Shown one piece after another: positions 48,101 to 59,816 of a stretch of DNA of 64,000 bases. Every line of letters begins with the position of its first letter. The stretch's first letter is position 1. The notes under the pieces were generated by a model that ran no database searches, had not been told where the DNA came from, and saw only the letters and a list, made by a program, of their open reading frames with translations. The position numbers and the translations under genes were made by a program. The stretch comes from Chamaecrista fasciculata (Eukaryota; Streptophyta; Magnoliopsida; Fabales; Fabaceae): positions 1-64,000 of the forward strand of contig QANZ01044112.1 in NCBI GenBank assembly GCA_003254925.1. Direction: 5' to 3'.

Positions 48101-51100
48101 GAGAATGAAAAATAAAAAGTAAAATGCAAATCAAAAGAGAGAAACCTAAAATATCAATATTATAAACCCTTCTAATCCCTTTGGAGATCCAGAAACACCT
48201 CTACAGAAACCTCTAGAATCCACCCATATAGAGGAGACAAATAATCATATCCTATGGAATAATAACCACTGCATTGTACTACATATCCTTTATTGCAATC
48301 TAATGTGGTATAATTAATTACATAAGCAGGAGGCTTAACAAGAAGCAAGATCATCAAGAAAGTTTTGCATCTTTTTTCTACCTCTTTCTCTTCTAAACCT
48401 TTCATCAACAAGATTTAAAATTCCTTTACTTTTACCCTCAAAATCCTCCACATAACCCCATCCCTAAATTAAAATCTTGAAAATGTATGTTGCCACTACA
48501 CATGCTGCAAATGAACAGCAACTGAATCTGAATCTAACGTCTAATAAATTGCTCTACATCAGAAGGTTAGGAAAAAGTATGGATGACTTAAGATATGACA
48601 ACAAATATTTTACAAATCAAGCAAAAGACAACTTAGATGAAAAACAACGAATGAAACTATAAATAGATAACTCACGAACATGAGATGGTGAAAATGATGA
48701 CAGATAACCAGCACAAGCATGAAGGAGTGACCGGTGAGCTTCTGACATTGTTGTTGCAACAATCTGCATAGACAAACATGATCGGCAGCATGAAGTTTGA
48801 CTAGAAATTTAGCAAAAATCAGTTCATTTGTCTAAATGGAAACATTACCTGGGATAAGGCATGTTGTACAATAGGTTGCTTCCATGGAGAAAAGGTGTCA
48901 TCAACAATGTCAAAGGGGCTGGTCACATATGGGCGAAGAGCTACAACAAAGCATATGTGAAACTTATTATTAAAACACTTGCTTGAAAAAATATCAGAGA
49001 CGATCATGGCAATCTTACTTATAAAGAAAATAGGGAAAATTTGTTTATATGTTCTTCCAAATGCTCATTAAATTCCACCTCCCCAATTATTAGTTAAAAT
49101 TATTGAAGGAAATTCTTAAATACTCCAAGTAATACACTAGTTCTATTAGGTAACAGGATGAGCACGATATTGACAACTCAGAACCTTTCCATATTTTTAA
49201 TTTAAGATAGCTTTTCTAAGAATGAGCATAAATGCCTCAAGTTCCCAACTATGATCTACCATGCCAATATGGAAAACAATAGAAAACTGAAGTTAACATA
49301 GCATTCTTCTTTTTCTTTGGATAGAAAATGAAACTACAAAAGTGTGAAAGAGAATTACATGAAAGGAAAATAAGATAGTCCCCCAAAAGGCAAAAAAGCA
49401 GAGATAGGTAAAAGAAAAGAACACTGATTCTAAAAAAATTAACAATGTTGCCTAGTCCCTGTTCATATCAGAAATCAGTGAGAACAGAACAACTCTAAAA
49501 CATGATCAATAAACAGAGCTCAACCTGGCAGCATAGCTTGTACAAGTGGCAGTGCAGCCCAAAAATCAGAAGCTCTCTCTGCCAACTTGCTGCAAATAAC
49601 AGGCTGTAAAGTGCAGATAATTGAGAGAGTATATCAATTCAGACAAACTTTGAAAATAAATCAATGAATTAAGTGTCCTATATCACATTACTGCCAGTAA
49701 CCTGTGATGCACAAGCATAAAGAACATGTAACAGCCCTTCTTCCACAGCCCCTATGTCTAATATGTTAAGATAGCTACAATCCCACTGCTGATCAGGCAT
49801 CCCGAACTCTTCACCAAACAGATTTGAGTAATCTAGTAAAGGTAAAGGACTAGATGGTTCAACGTTTGATGTCTCATCCAAAACTGACGCTACTTCGTTA
49901 TGAGAGTTTGATGCATCTTGCACAGTATCAGGTTCAATAAGCTTCTGCATGATTCTTGATACCTGAGAGTATAAAAGAAAAAAACACAGCCAGAAAATAT
50001 CAGAAACAAGAGGATGAGCACCAGTTACAAGAAACCAATAGAATGAGGTTTCTCTTTTCAGTCAAAAGAGGAAAGAAACAGAGGAAATACCATCCTACAA
50101 ACTGATCCTAGATCAGAATCTTTATATGCCTTTCTCAGCAGCACAAAAATTACGTCAGGCCGAAAAACAATGGCATTGTATGCAGACAAACTGAGAGGTG
50201 ATGCACCTCGTGACCTCCTTGGCTGCATGGAAATAAAATGAAGAATGAAGAGTCGAAAGAGATACGGGGAGGAACTGATGATCACTTAATAACCATCACA
50301 TGGAAGGCTATGTAAATAATACTTCAAAAGTAAAGACGGCATACTGATGCAAAATTTCTAAGACTCAAATATTAATATAAAGAAAAGAATGTTTGTATTT
50401 CCACTATTGATAGTCAAAAATGATTCAGCATCAAGATAAACCACCAAGCCCTTGCTCCAAAATACATACTGGAACAGGCAATTCACTTCTTAACACCAAT
50501 CACACACATAATTTTCCAGGAAAGAATAACTAACACCAAAGTGTAACCAAAGAGTATATTACCCATGAGAAAAGGAAAAATCTGTGCATATAGAACTAAT
50601 AAGAATGTAGAAAAAACAGTTCAACAATATTGAGTGAATGTGTAAATAAACAAATAGATTCTAGAAAGTGCTCTTTTCAGTTTTTACTAAACAAAGATAA
50701 TGCTATAAGTAGCAATTGTCAAGAACTCAGCCAAGAAAAGCAACTCTAAACCCAGGAAACAACTCTCAAGACAGTTAGCATCATCACATAATATGATGAA
50801 CTGAACTAACACAGCACTCATGGGCTAGATGGATGAAATTCAGTCTTCTTTGAAGCTGTATTTATATGCAATGGGAACGCATCAAAAACCATCTATATAG
50901 CAACTACTATGCATCTAAACAAGCAGAAAGAAATGTCATGCCGCGCCAGTCAGGAACAGGTACATTCAGACAGTCAGAGACCATGCCATACAATTATCTC
51001 TTTCCGTAGCAGACAAAATCATTTGTTGTGCAAATCAGAAAGGGATATGCTCCAAGAAGTTGCACAAGATACACTTATACCGGCAGTTAAACGGGATGAC

Positions 51101-54100
51101 TAGACATAAGAAAAAGCAAATGGTTGTAGAAGCCACCTCAAAGTTAGTGGAAACAGTTAGGGTAGGAGACAATTGACTGCTTTTGGATAGGTTGAACTCT
51201 GTTATACTGCCTGGAGGCTTTGAAGTTGTCCTGCAATTGCGCAAGTATTCATAATAAAGAAATTTACAATAACACAATATCAAATCTTGGGTCATTAGTC
51301 AATCTAGATGTGGTTAGCTATTAGGCGAAACTTTTTAGGAAGATGTGGGATAAAATTGACTTCTAAAGATTTTAAACAAATACAAAACTCACTTCAAATT
51401 TAGGAGATGAAAAGATACTTCTTGCCAAAAATATTTTACTATCAGTTCGCCCTTTCTATGATCATTTTGGTTCTGTTAAATTGCTATTAACAAAGAAAAG
51501 CCAGGAGCTTTAAGACCGCATCACCCAAGAAAAGCAAACTAACCTTTCATTGACAACATGAAGAATAGGATAAAAGGGACCAGCAAGCATGGCAAGGAAA
51601 CGTATGTTACACTCAGGAGTATCTACAAAGTTTGTAAGGTCTGCCTGAAATTATATAAATGCAACACTCAGTGACAAAACAACTGTAGGGAAAAGCAAAA
51701 GGAGAAAGATCTGGGGAAAAAAATGAGGAATATATTTAACCATACCTCTAGGTGCGGAAGAAACCCGAGCAACCGATTCGTCATGTCTTGCAGCAACTTG
51801 AGTTATATAATATCACAAAGAAAACGATCAAAAACAACAATAATAATATAGATTACATAATAAGTATGTTGATGGAAGGCGAGTTTAACCCACCTGAAGA
51901 TGCATATCATGAGAATCTTGTTTGTGTGATATAATTTGCGGTAACAGGTAATTAACAACAGGTTGAAACTCAGGTTCTAGACCAGTCACAGAAACTCCTA
52001 TAAGCTGTAACAGACATAAAGCAAGAGTAAGCTTAGTACCGAACAATTTCAAACTTCAAAATATCAGTTTGCAATGAAGTGGTTGGGTACTAACACCCAA
52101 TCCAAGCTACAAGGTATAATGTTGGAATTTGATGGCCCCAGTCCAAATTTCTATGATGGAGTGTTGATCGGTATTGTTGAGCTTGTATATGGGCTTGAAT
52201 GTGGAGGATGCTATTTGTCTTAAATGCCTAAGGATAGTGTAGAGTTTAGGAACCCTTAGGACATACAAGAAACACAAAAACGTAGGTTTCTTGGACTGGG
52301 CAGCAAGAACACCAAAAACAGAGAATATAGAGAAGAGAAATGAGAAAACAAGAAGAGAAAAGAGAGACAGATTTGAGGGGAATAAATTCTGATTTTTATT
52401 CCACCAATTAATGGACTGAAAACTACATTCTGATGTGCTGAGAAGCATCAATCAGCTATATATAGAAAAACCTAATTAGAAACTAAGTGCATAACAAACT
52501 GCACCTAATCTAAAACAGAAAAAACTAACTGACTGTCTAACTAAATCAGTTAGTAAAAACACAACAGAAAAGTGGCAAAACTAGAGAATAACAAACTGAC
52601 AGTTATTCCTTAAAACTGAAGTTGCCACTGAAAATGCCATGCTGGATTTTCCAATAAACCAGCATGGACACCTAAACTAAAAGCTTAACTAAAAATAATA
52701 CAATCAGAAAAATAACCTGGAATTGTTCCCAAAAATATAACAGATAGCATCCTCCCACAATTACCCTTTAAACTTCTCAGTTTTCGGTGTGGGAATTTTT
52801 TTGTATTTCCAAGTTCCAACCTATAACGTTACAATATTTTTAAGTTAATGAAAATAGCAATCATTTTACATTCATTGGACGAAGCAAAGAGTCCAAAACC
52901 TGTGAAGATGCCTTTTGTGTGTGGAATTGAGGCACAATCATAGTTTTATGCCATTGCATCTTTAGTAGGTAAGGATTGAGTACAAATTGGGATTTCTGGT
53001 GAATCTTCAGATAACTCAAAGGGCAGCTGTGCATTAATTTGCACCATTTTCTACTTTCCAGTTTCTTTTCTTACTGTTATGGGCAATAGCATGTTATTCA
53101 ATTCTCTGTTTCGATAACTTATCTTCTTTTAAATACCCTTCTGTATAAAATAATGGAGATTACTAACAATTAAAAAATCCAATCAACATAGCAAATACAA
53201 TTAAAGCACACCACTTGAGGGTGGAGTTCAGGTTTTCTTTCTACAGCATGTTTTCAGTTACCAAGAAGTTTAATGAAACCACAACAGATCCCAACATATA
53301 ATCAGCCAAATAGCTTTAGTAAAAATAATGAAAAAACCATCTACAGCTAATTTGGGGATTCCATAGCATAATAACAGAATGTTGAAGAGCAGAAAGAGAA
53401 CAGTTTTGACAGTATACCTGAACAAAGAAAATAGCAATGGGATTTCCACGCAAACAAGATATTTTTACATATCTACATGGAGTATAGTTTGTAGGATAGA
53501 TCATGTCGCGTCTAGGTGCTTCACACCGTGGTCGAACTTTCAGAAATGTCTCAGGCTGAAAAGCAAATACTAGTCAGCAAAGCATGTACCATATTTTCAT
53601 CTATCGAATTGGACTATTTAGAGGATAAGAAAATATACAACTTAAGAGGAAGCCTATAATCTATAAAACATCCTTAACTTGCAACTAATTGATGGAAACT
53701 GTTGAAGTTTCAACTTTGAAAAACCAGACAATGCCTTTTATTAGACACTAAAAAATGTCCTGATGCACAAGTGCACTCAAAAGTATTAGACCGCAAGAAT
53801 TTTCTTTTCATTATATATTTTTCAGTTTCAACATATAGATCCATTAAAAAAATGAAGTAAGATTGACAACATCAATCAGTCACTTAAATTCTATATCAAA
53901 ACCAAAGGACAGCATCTAACCCTAGTTAAAAACTTAAAGCAAATCCTAACCAAATAAATCACTGAGAAAATATCACCTATTACACTTCATATTCCCAAAA
54001 TTCAATACCATTCTAGACTATAGTGATTACACAAGCTAGTCCATTAGGCATCCTTGATTTATCCTTTTTTTATCAACAAGGTTCATACAAAATATCCACA

Positions 54101-55689
54101 TCACGTGCTAGCCACCATTATGCTTTCTACCGTGAAGCAGATATGGATTATACATTTGAATCAAATCTAATTGTATTTAAAACAAATAAATTGTTCGAAA
54201 CTTTGAGAACCTAACCTTGTACCGTAAGCCAACCGCAATTTCCCACTCAAGTACAGACTTGTTATAGATCCGTATATGCGACAATAAGCAAGGCTCCTGC
54301 AACAAAGGAAACAATAAAACTAGCATTTAACAATGCAAGAAGATTCCAAATAAGACGTTACAACAGTGAACATTTAAATTGGAGCTTTTATACCACAAGC
54401 AAAGGTATTGGCTAACTAAAATGTCAGTATTGATTTGCTTCTTTTCATATAAAAGTCCAAATAAATATTTCAAAGTTTATCAATTCCAAGGAAAACGACA
54501 AAGCTGTTAAAATCTGATACAGAAGCATACAACTAAAGAAGTCATTTTTATTAGTCGAATAAATGCCTAGCAAATGAAGCCTATAATTTGAAGGCCGGCC
54601 AATCCGCCTAGCGATAGTTCACAATTTCATAATTTGACAGTTCATTAGTCCTCCCGCCGGTCAAAACCCTTTGTAGGTTAAAACACTCCACAAGTAATTC
54701 TCTTCAGACAATTTTTTCACTACTTACAAAGAAACAGGGACTCATAATCAAAGTGTAAAAAAATTAGAGCATAAGAAACCCTTCTTAATCAACATAAAGC
54801 ATAGAAGAGAAGAAGAAAACACTAACTCATAGAAAGTCCACCATTTTTTTCTATTAACTACTAACAGACCCACCCTCAAAGGACATCAACAGAGATCAAT
54901 GAAGAACCTAGGGGAGAAAACCCGCTCACAATGAGTAATGTCCAAACAAAAAATCTTTGAATTACACCACAAACTAGCAAATGAAAGGACACATTCACTC
55001 TTAACCAAAACCCTGAAAATGAATAGAAATAAAAAAGAAAGTCTCTGAATTTCATAGACATAGAAACACCAAGAGATAAGGCCTAAACTATCCTAGGCAC
55101 CTATAACATATCCTTTGTTTAATAATCTGATCCAATTTGATACTGTAGTCATAACAAAAGCCTTGAAACTGTAGGGACGTAGAAGAATTTTCAATGCAGG
55201 GAAAAGTTCTCAACTTCAACTTCTCATCACAATACAGCACTACCCATTAGAGCCCGAGCGTAATTAACAACTGGGTAATAACTCATTCCACCTATTCCTG
55301 CTTCTTACTAAAAAAACTTATCATCAAAAGCAAAAAAAAGACTAGAATAACTCAAAGCAAGCCTTAGTCAGGAAGTTCCAACAAACATTCACCACAAAAT
55401 CCACAGCTCAATTCACTGATCTGTCGACCAAAACGAACACATTCAGCAAAATTTCCCTCTGAACAGACACAGCCAAAGCAGAAAGGAAAAACAAGGAGAG
55501 AGATCTGAATGAGAAAAGACGTACGTCGAGCTCAAGAAGAATCCATTCTTTGGTATTTGTGGCGGTGGACCAGTGAGTACGGAGGTCGGTATCGAGGACG
55601 TGCGTGGCCTTTTGCGAGGGCGATTCGCGAGACATGGCCTTGACCTTGAAGGGAAGAGGCTTCACGCGAGGTTCTAGCTCCACCTCCAT
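33102..55689 (-). CDS. Large conserved plant protein, galactose-binding-like N-terminus, helical body, charged coiled-coil tail
   Basis: 26 coding exons join in frame to 2154 residues: 55689-55525, 54296-54216, 53555-53418, 52004-51894, 51796-51746, 51644-51544, 51230-51137, 50222-50091, 49962-49702, 49603-49525, 48940-48849, 48763-48680, 47170-47096, 46565-46518, 45426-45331, 44495-44266, 43412-39919, 39812-39733, 39601-39521, 36608-36537, 36449-36353, 36213-36159, 35643-35515, 35419-35302, 34089-34007, 33519-33102. Residues 1-165 look like a discoidin/galactose-binding-like fold ([44 protein letters not shown]). The middle, including a 3.5-kb exon, is helical and alpha-solenoid-like. Residues about 1830-2010 are a charged coiled coil ([27 protein letters not shown]). 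The last about 140 residues are Ser/Gly/Arg-rich ([20 protein letters not shown]). I do not recognise a named gene. Nuclear RNA- or chromatin-related work is only a guess from the tail. Confidence 0.85.
37389..38748 (+). pseudogene. Ty1/copia reverse transcriptase-RNase H remnant
   Basis: The fragment starts at the [12 protein letters not shown] motif of copia reverse transcriptase and runs through the [10 protein letters not shown] region, the [12 protein letters not shown] block and the YVDDII active-site block. It then passes through RNase H ([14 protein letters not shown], and a region ending in the H-F-I-K-E-K segment) to the polyprotein end. It is broken: a stop interrupts it near 37,649, the frame changes near 37,830-37,850, and stops occur at about 38,383 and 38,421. 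Gag, protease, integrase and the 5' LTR are absent. A polypurine tract (AGGGGGAG, 38,741-38,748) separates it from the 3' LTR. It is a dead copy. Confidence 0.9.
38749..38929 (+). repeat. Copia 3' LTR, 181 bp
   Basis: The LTR starts TGTGAGATAAATGC straight after the polypurine tract and ends CTAGGTATCACA. The TGTGA...TCACA ends are the expected short inverted repeat. No 5' partner LTR is present in the element. Confidence 0.75.
52120..52821 (-). mobile_element. Probable solo LTR in an intron of the large gene
   Basis: The segment begins TGTTGGAATTTG and ends AAGTTCCAACC. It is flanked by a 5-bp direct repeat TATAA (52115-52119 and 52822-52826). Read on the minus strand it starts GGTTGGAACTTGG, one base from the usual TGTTGGAA of copia LTRs, and ends ATTCCAACA. 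A TATA-like CTATATATAG sits at about 52,455-52,464, followed by T/C-rich sequence as in LTR leaders. No internal retrotransposon domain is found nearby, so recombination between two LTRs is the likely origin. It lies between the exons at 53555-53418 and 52004-51894. Confidence 0.6.
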
Positions 55690-55900
55690 AGCTATCTTCT
55701 TCTTCGCCTGATCAGGCGTTTACTACTCTACTGAATACTGAATGCTTACGATACTATTAAGTATTATCATTCGAAACTTTCCAGTGTTGCTTGTTTGATT
55801 TCTAGTTTCACGCGAGAGCTACACACTACACAGCACACGCAAGTCCCGAACCGAAGTTTCGATCCGGATTGGGCCCTCATATTTTGATGTTGTTTACTCA
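55690..55900 (-). promoter_or_regulatory. Promoter and leader of the large gene
   Basis: Upstream of the start codon the minus strand carries a pyrimidine/purine-mixed leader and, at about 55,868-55,876, GGGCCCAAT, which contains a TGGGCC-type site II element on the other strand (ttgggcc). Site II elements mark promoters of broadly expressed plant genes. No TATA box is obvious. The call rests on motif and position. Confidence 0.4.
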
Positions 55901-55904
55901 CCTT

Positions 55905-56270
55905 AGGTTAAAGTACATTTTTAATCCCATATTTTTTAAAAGGTTACATATTTGGTCACATATGACTTTAATTTTGATCTCATATTTTTTTTGTTGGATC
56001 GTAGAATTGGTTTCATATCTTTGAAAAAAAATTATTGTCATTCTTACATGATCCAAAGATATAGAACTAGCTCTACGCTTGATCCAAAGATATGAGATTA
56101 ATTCTGTAACCTGACCCAAAGATATAAAATTAAAAGTGCAATACTCGACCAAATCTGCAACTTAAGTAAAAGATATAAGACAAAAAATGTAACAAAAAAA
56201 GTTATAAGACCAAATTGAGACTTTGACAAAAGTTACGGAACAAAAAGTACACTTCGGTCTTTAATTTATT
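55905..56270. repeat. Fold-back element next to the large gene's promoter
   Basis: The left arm ('ttaaagtacatttttaatcccatat...tttggtcacatatg') pairs with the right arm ('aaaagttacggaacaaaaagtacacttcgg'). The centre near 56,040-56,100 repeats 'gatccaaagatat(a/g)aga'. It belongs to the same family as 638-1155. No clean duplication was found. Confidence 0.55.
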
Positions 56271-56739
56271 AATTTATTTATATATTTTATGTACTTTTTA
56301 ATTTATATATATTGATAATATGATTAATTAGATATAAGTTTGATAATATTTAGATTAATAAATAATATTTTTTTTGCCAAGATTAATAAAAAATATTTAA
56401 TATAATTTAATTGGTAAAAAATGTTAATTTAATTGAGATTAAATTTATATTTTATGTATTTTTAATAAAAATAATAGTATGCTAAAAGTGTTAGATATGG
56501 GACGCTACTCGACCTGGCCCAAACACAAAAAAAATTTTGTTGGGCTGGGTTTGAACATTCATGTTCACCCATATTCAACTACATCATATTTGGCCCAAAA
56601 AAAAAACTACATTTTTTATGAGAAAATTAATCATTTAGATTTTTTTTTGTTGATAATCAATCATTTAGTCTTCATAATCTATCCCATCTTTTATGACTTT
56701 AATTAATAGTAACATGAAAGTGTATATTAAATTAAAGTC

Positions 56740-57190
56740 TAATAGCAATTTTGATTCCTTATCTTTGGGTTAAGTTGTAATCCCATCTTTTATGATTTTT
56801 TTTTTTTGCAATTTTGGTCCTCGAAGTTTTCCAAAAGTTCATTGCTTGGTTCTGATGATGGTATGAGATTATATATATATCTCTCTCGTTTCAAGTTCAA
56901 ATATGATAAGTCTCGTCCGAACAAAAAAAAAAGAATACGATAAGTCTCGAGCCACATGTTCCTTTTGGCAAGTCCTTTTTTTGTTCAGTTTGGGAGGTCA
57001 AATTGGGTCGCTTGTTTCAAGCCAAATGAACAAAGTTAATCATATGTCTCTTATTTCAAGTTTGATTGCGATGAGTCTGAAATTACGAATTACTCTTCAC
57101 GAGTCATTTTCTATCTAATTGAAATTATTAGCAAATGAGATCAGACTCAAAAGTAATTCTAGAACCAAAAAATAAAAAATTATGAAAAAT
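56740..57190. repeat. Left half of a fold-back of the 36,965 family
   Basis: The sequence follows the left arm of the element at 36,965 closely: 'ttatctttgggttaagttgtaatcccatctttt', 'gcaattttggtcctc.aagttttccaaaagtt', and ending 'aagtaattctagaaccaaaaaataaaaaa'. In the 36,965 element the copia fragment begins at just this last phrase, so this copy helps mark the boundary of that insert. Confidence 0.6.
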
Positions 57191-57204
57191 AACTTTCAAA
57201 TCTA

Positions 57205-57755
57205 ATTTAATCTCGTTTACTTAAATCGATCCTAAATGTATACCATTAAGTTTATTTTAGTTCTAAATATTTTAAAAATTGCATATTGGTCCTAAATATT
57301 TCCATTGAGCTTCATTTTGGTTCTCAACTACTGAATATGGTAATATATCTCTTGTTTCAAGTTTACGAGTTGCTTTTGACGATTACTTTTCTTTATTCAG
57401 TTGAGATCCTCAACAAATAAGATCAAAATAAAATTTCAAAAATAAAATGTTTATTTCAATTAGGACTGTCAGCAAACGAGGTCAAATCAGTCCTAAAAGT
57501 AGAACCGCTCGTTTTATGATTAAACAAACAAAGTTGATCATATCTCTCTAGTTTGGGACTAAGTCATTTGAACTTCAAATGAGAGACAAGATAAATATGA
57601 TCAAATTTATAAAGAACATGTTATCAATATTTAAGATCAAAATGAAACATTTTGCTAACATTTATGACTAATTTAAATATTTTGAGACATAAAGAACAAA
57701 AAAGTTAAGCATTAAGACATATATTTAGGACTAAAATGATTCTTTGGCCATATTT
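57205..57755. repeat. Fold-back element of the dispersed family
   Basis: The left part ('gatcctaaatgtat', 'ttttggttctcaactactgaatatgg') and right part ('gatcaaaatgaaacattttgctaac', ending 'attctttggcc') are inverted relatives of each other. The right end shares GGCC with the 15,723 and 36,965 elements. It ends about 220 bp before the cysteine-rich peptide gene's stop codon. Confidence 0.5.
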
Positions 57756-57975
57756 TATATGGACAAATTTGAACAATTATTGTTCAAAATTTCCATCCAT
57801 ATGGTACATATTAAAATTCTAGTTGAAGTCAATCGCAAAGTGACAATGGGGAAGAACAAAGTACAAATATATAAATTAGAGGAAGCGGTAAAAATCAGCA
57901 CCGTTTATTTTATTTCCCATAATAATAAACTCAAATAATATTATTGTGTGTGCCGATTGATTGATTATCCAATAA

Positions 57976-58194
57976 TCAAAATAGTTTATGACACATCTTA
58001 CGACATTTTTCATAACAAGCAGGATAATCAGGTCCTACGTCACATCCTTTGATGCAATTCTGGAGGCATATTGATGGATCTTCTTCAGATCCTTGTGCTT
58101 CTGAAACTAAAGCCATAATTGATAATATCACCATAAACATCACCACTATCATCACCATTGTTGTTGTCGCTAGTGATGAATATGATGCTTTCAT
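57976..58194 (-). CDS. Small secreted cysteine-rich peptide, Ole e 6-like
   Basis: A single-exon gene of 72 residues. Residues about 10-33 form a strongly hydrophobic signal peptide (MVMIVVMFMVILSIMALV) with a likely cleavage near SEA-Q. The mature part has six cysteines at 43, 47, 51, 60, 64 and 68 in the pattern C-x3-C-x3-C-x8-C-x3-C-x3-C. This suits a helical hairpin held by three disulfides and is very like the spacing of the pollen protein Ole e 6. I infer a secreted peptide of that family. The role is not known. The promoter has a good TATA box, the leader is about 60 nt, and an AATAAA-type signal lies on the minus strand near 57,905. Confidence 0.8.
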   Translation of the reverse strand: MKASYSSLATTTMVMIVVMFMVILSIMALVSEAQGSEEDPSICLQNCIKGCDVGPDYPACYEKCRKMCHKLF

Positions 58195-58283
58195 CTTTAA
58201 GTTTCTTGAGATTTGAGAATATTCTTTGAAGATTGTTGAACTTTTCGATCATGTGAATCTAAAACTTTGCTTGCTCACCTTCT

Positions 58284-58292
58284 TATATATAT
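58284..58292 (-). promoter_or_regulatory. TATA box of the cysteine-rich peptide gene
   Basis: Minus-strand ATATATATAAG lies about 90 bp upstream of the start codon at 58194. This would place transcription start near 58,255 and leave a leader of about 60 nt. Confidence 0.6.
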
Positions 58293-58712
58293 GTGTTACT
58301 CGTTAACCTTCTATATTGATAGTGCTTTAATTGTCATAATCAAGATTTATTTTGGCAGTTCTTTTTTGTTTGTTTTAATTTCCTATTTAATCTGAACGTG
58401 TTTTGGCAGTTTTTTTTTGTTTGCTTTAGATAAATAATTAAAATGTAGACAAAAAGGATTGCAAAATCAGAGAAAATTTTTGTCTTAATTTATTACTATA
58501 ATTTTGTACTGAGTTAGGACACGTAAATATGTATATAAAATTTTAAATTTTTAAGAACTTAGATGTATAAAGAAAATATTATAAATAATTTAATTTTAAT
58601 TAATTTTTTATGATGATGAATAAAAAATAAAATTTTGATGAAGTTAAAGAGAAATTGTGGGAGAACAATGAAATAAGTTGATTTTAAAATAATTTGAAAT
58701 TATGGTCCCTAA

Positions 58713-59809
58713 TAGGGGTTCACGTGCGGCTGGCCCGAGTTGGCTTTCGGTGGAGCCAACCTTTTTTTAAAAAATTTTTATATGAATGTTTGGATTTATA
58801 TTATACAAGGAGATTAATTTAAACTATTCATTTATTTTGTATGGTTTTTTAACTTATATATGTTGGATATTATTATAAAATATATTAATTATGATTAAAG
58901 ATAAAGACGTTGCACATATCTTATATAACATATTAAAGTTGGTTTCATTATATGAGGAGAGAAACCTATGGGATATGAACGTTGGTGGAGTGCAACGGTT
59001 AATTTATGGCATTTGAATAGAAATAAAAGGCATTTGATGGCATGTATATAGACGTGGGAAGGAACAATTCAATATGCATAAGGTTCTAATGAAACGTGTA
59101 TACATATATATGTGTGGGCAATATGGAAGAGTGTAAGGAAAAAAGATGTTCAATGATAAAAATAAGCTAAGGCACATACACATATACTTTATATATATTT
59201 TTGGATAGAGAAAGAGTGTGAGAAAGAGTCATATCTATCTCCTTTATGCAGAGGTGATAGATTAAACAGGTGACAACTGGACTGTTGTATCCTGAAGGTA
59301 ACACATCTGTGTACCCACTGCACCGGGTGATATGGCTAAATTAACCCGTGGGAGGCGTGAATTACTTTAAAGAAAGTGAGATATCTGTATTTTAGCCTAG
59401 GACCACGCATTTTGTTTACTAATTGTTTGTTCCTATTTTAAATGTTTCTCTTATTTTCAGGTAGCAACTCCAACAATATATATTGACAAAATAATTAATT
59501 ATAGATTAATTTAATGACATTTTTATTAATAAAGACATTTAATTTGAATTATTTGTTAAAAAAAATATTAGTTTAATTGTAATTAAGTATATATTGTATA
59601 TATTTATTAATATATAGTTGATAAAAATAATAATATATATGTATTTTCAACAATTAAAAAGATATTTAATAGTAAAGAATATAAATTTATATAGTATAAA
59701 TATTTTTTTAAAAAAAGAACATAATATCACGGGATGAGTCGAGTCTAGAAACACTAGACTCTGACCTAACCCAAACACCCTGGGCGGGACCAAGTTTTGA
59801 ACACCTCTA
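58713..59809. mobile_element. Non-autonomous hAT element, 1097 bp
   Basis: The ends TAGGGGTTCACG and the complement of TAGAGGTGTTCAAAAC are variants of the hAT terminus seen at 9196. They are flanked by 8-bp repeats GTCCCTAA (58705-58712) and TTCCCTAA (59810-59817), one mismatch. Short GC-rich zones with tribal 'GGCCCGAG' and 'GGGCGGGAC' motifs lie just inside each end. No transposase is present. The interior contains an unexplained island at 59,230-59,375. Confidence 0.65.
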
Positions 59810-59816
59810 TTCCCTA

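Noticed and set aside
33102-55689. Identification of the large gene as Virilizer
   Set aside because: Length and helical style are similar, but the N-terminus starts [11 protein letters not shown] with a galactose-binding-like domain rather than the Virilizer N-terminal region, and I cannot support homology by eye.
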